5,690 nt of DNA from JACQXM01 sp964569425. GTDB taxonomy: Bacteria > Planctomycetota > Phycisphaerae > UBA1845. The notes beneath the pieces were generated by a model that was given only the letters and a program-made list of their open reading frames with translations, was not told the DNA's origin and made no database searches. The position numbers and the translations under genes are program-made. The DNA is taken from contig CAZMVD010000189.1 in assembly GCA_964569425.1 (NCBI GenBank), positions 1-5,690 of the forward strand, in the 5' to 3' direction. Below are positions 4,775 through 5,690 of the stretch, piece by piece. Position 1 is the stretch's first letter, and each line of letters opens with the position of its first letter.

Positions 4775-5690
4775 ATGCGACGAATTGCGGTCATCAATCA
4801 AAAGGGCGGGGTCGGAAAGACCACGACCACAGCCAGTCTGGGTGCGGCTCTGGGGTTGGCGGGGCAGCGAGTACTGCTGATCGACCTGGACCCGCAGGCA
4901 CATCTGTCCTTGCATTTCGGCACCGAAGTGGGCGAAGAACAGGCGAGCGTGTACGACGTGTTGACGTCGAGTACGCCGATTCGCGACGCCGCGAAGTCGG
5001 TGCGCGAGCGAATCAGCCTGGTGCCGTCGGACATTGACCTGGCCGGGGCCGAAGCGGAGTTGATCAGCGTGACCGGGCGCGAAGTGATCCTGCGGGAAGC
5101 GGTGGACGCGGTCGCGGCCGATTACGACGTGATGCTGATCGATTGCCCGCCTTCTCTGGGGGTGCTGACCATCAATGCGCTGGCGGCGGCGGAGGAAGTG
5201 CTGATTCCCTTGCAGGCGCATTTCCTGGCCCTTCAGGGGCTGGGAAAGTTGTTCGATACGGTGACGTTGGTTCGGCAACGGATCAACCCGGCACTGCGCG
5301 TGAGCGGAGTGGTGTTGTGCATGCACGAAGCATTCACGCGGCTGGCGATGGAGGTGGTCGGCGACCTGACCGGTTTTCTGGAGGGCGCGCGGGGGACGAC
5401 CAAGCCGTGGGCGGAGGCGCGGGTATTCTCCACGTGCGTGCGACGGAACATCAAGCTGGCGGAATCGTGCAGCTTCGGCCAGACGGTGTTCGACTACGCT
5501 CCGCGCAGCAATGGGGCGCTGGACTATGCCGCGCTGACGGAAGAAATCTTCGGTGTTTCGGTGCCCGCGGGCGGATCGCCTGCCACGGCCGAAGTTGAAT
5601 CAAGGGATCAAGAACCAATCTCCAGCGGGAACGGCCGGCTATCGCCCGCGCCGCCGTCGGTGGCTCGGCCGGCCGATCCGTTGCAGCGAC
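4775..5690 (+). CDS. parA: ParA/Soj-type partition ATPase, C-terminus cut by window end
   Basis: This gene is open for 305 codons to the edge without a stop. It encodes a Walker-type ATPase that binds DNA non-specifically as an ATP dimer and segregates chromosomes, plasmids or other cargo, normally with a ParB partner. Seen: deviant Walker A KGGVGKTT (10-17) with signature lysine K10 and P-loop lysine K15; Walker A' LLIDLDPQAHLS (34-45); Walker B VMLIDCPPSLGVLTINAL (119-136); IPLQAHFLALQGL (144-156); and the family end pattern RRNIKLAES (223-231) with SFGQTVFDYAPRSNGALDY. The ATPase core ends near residue 260. Beyond it is a Pro/Ala/Ser/Arg-rich, probably disordered tail of at least 44 residues that ordinary Soj proteins lack. 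The usual DPQGN is DPQAH here. There is no N-terminal helix-turn-helix, so this is the short chromosomal (Soj-like) type rather than plasmid type Ia. A following parB would lie outside the window. Start supported by AGGGAGG 4 bases upstream. Confidence 0.93.
   Translation, partial: MRRIAVINQKGGVGKTTTTASLGAALGLAGQRVLLIDLDPQAHLSLHFGTEVGEEQASVYDVLTSSTPIRDAAKSVRERISLVPSDIDLAGAEAELISVTGREVILREAVDAVAADYDVMLIDCPPSLGVLTINALAAAEEVLIPLQAHFLALQGLGKLFDTVTLVRQRINPALRVSGVVLCMHEAFTRLAMEVVGDLTGFLEGARGTTKPWAEARVFSTCVRRNIKLAESCSFGQTVFDYAPRSNGALDYAALTEEIFGVSVPAGGSPATAEVESRDQEPISSGNGRLSPAPPSVARPADPLQR

Overview
The window is GC-rich and every convincing gene lies on the + strand. A bacterium is certain. A planctomycete (perhaps a Phycisphaerae-like lineage) is my best guess, from the GC content, the ParA subtype (DPQAHLS after the Walker A' Asp, SFGQTVFDYAPRSNGA near the end), a small membrane-anchored zinc-ribbon protein, and long word-repeat spacers. 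No marker gene in the window settles this.

Layout: (1) Positions 1-601 hold no credible gene. They contain a cluster of imperfect palindromic repeats (26-181) and then a purine-rich, wordy low-complexity spacer. (2) Positions 602-1087 encode a 161-residue protein with one membrane helix followed by two tandem Cys4 zinc-ribbon-like modules. (3) Positions 1088-1358 are the most unusual part: a near-consensus sigma-54 promoter (1117-1133), then a predicted multi-stem RNA (about 1154-1294), then a ribosome binding site. Together they form a roughly 215-nt leader for (4) a TauE/UreH/NicO-type six-helix membrane transporter with a 12-histidine cytoplasmic loop (1359-2120). (5) A hairpin/T-tract candidate terminator (2140-2187) closes that unit. 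(6) Positions 2244-4543 form a two-gene operon with a 14-nt gap: a GT-C type membrane glycosyltransferase and a left-handed beta-helix N-acetyltransferase of the WbpD/WlbB type, which points to cell-surface polysaccharide or glycan synthesis. (7) A separate sigma-70-like promoter (4674-4703) precedes a ParA/Soj partition ATPase (4775 onward), which runs off the right edge with a Pro/Ala/Ser-rich C-terminal tail.

The units look functionally independent: possible metal or anion transport under sigma-54 plus RNA control, surface glycan modification, and chromosome or cargo segregation. The best candidate for something undescribed is the sigma-54 promoter plus structured leader ahead of the His-rich transporter. 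The stems there were found by eye and have not been tested by covariation.
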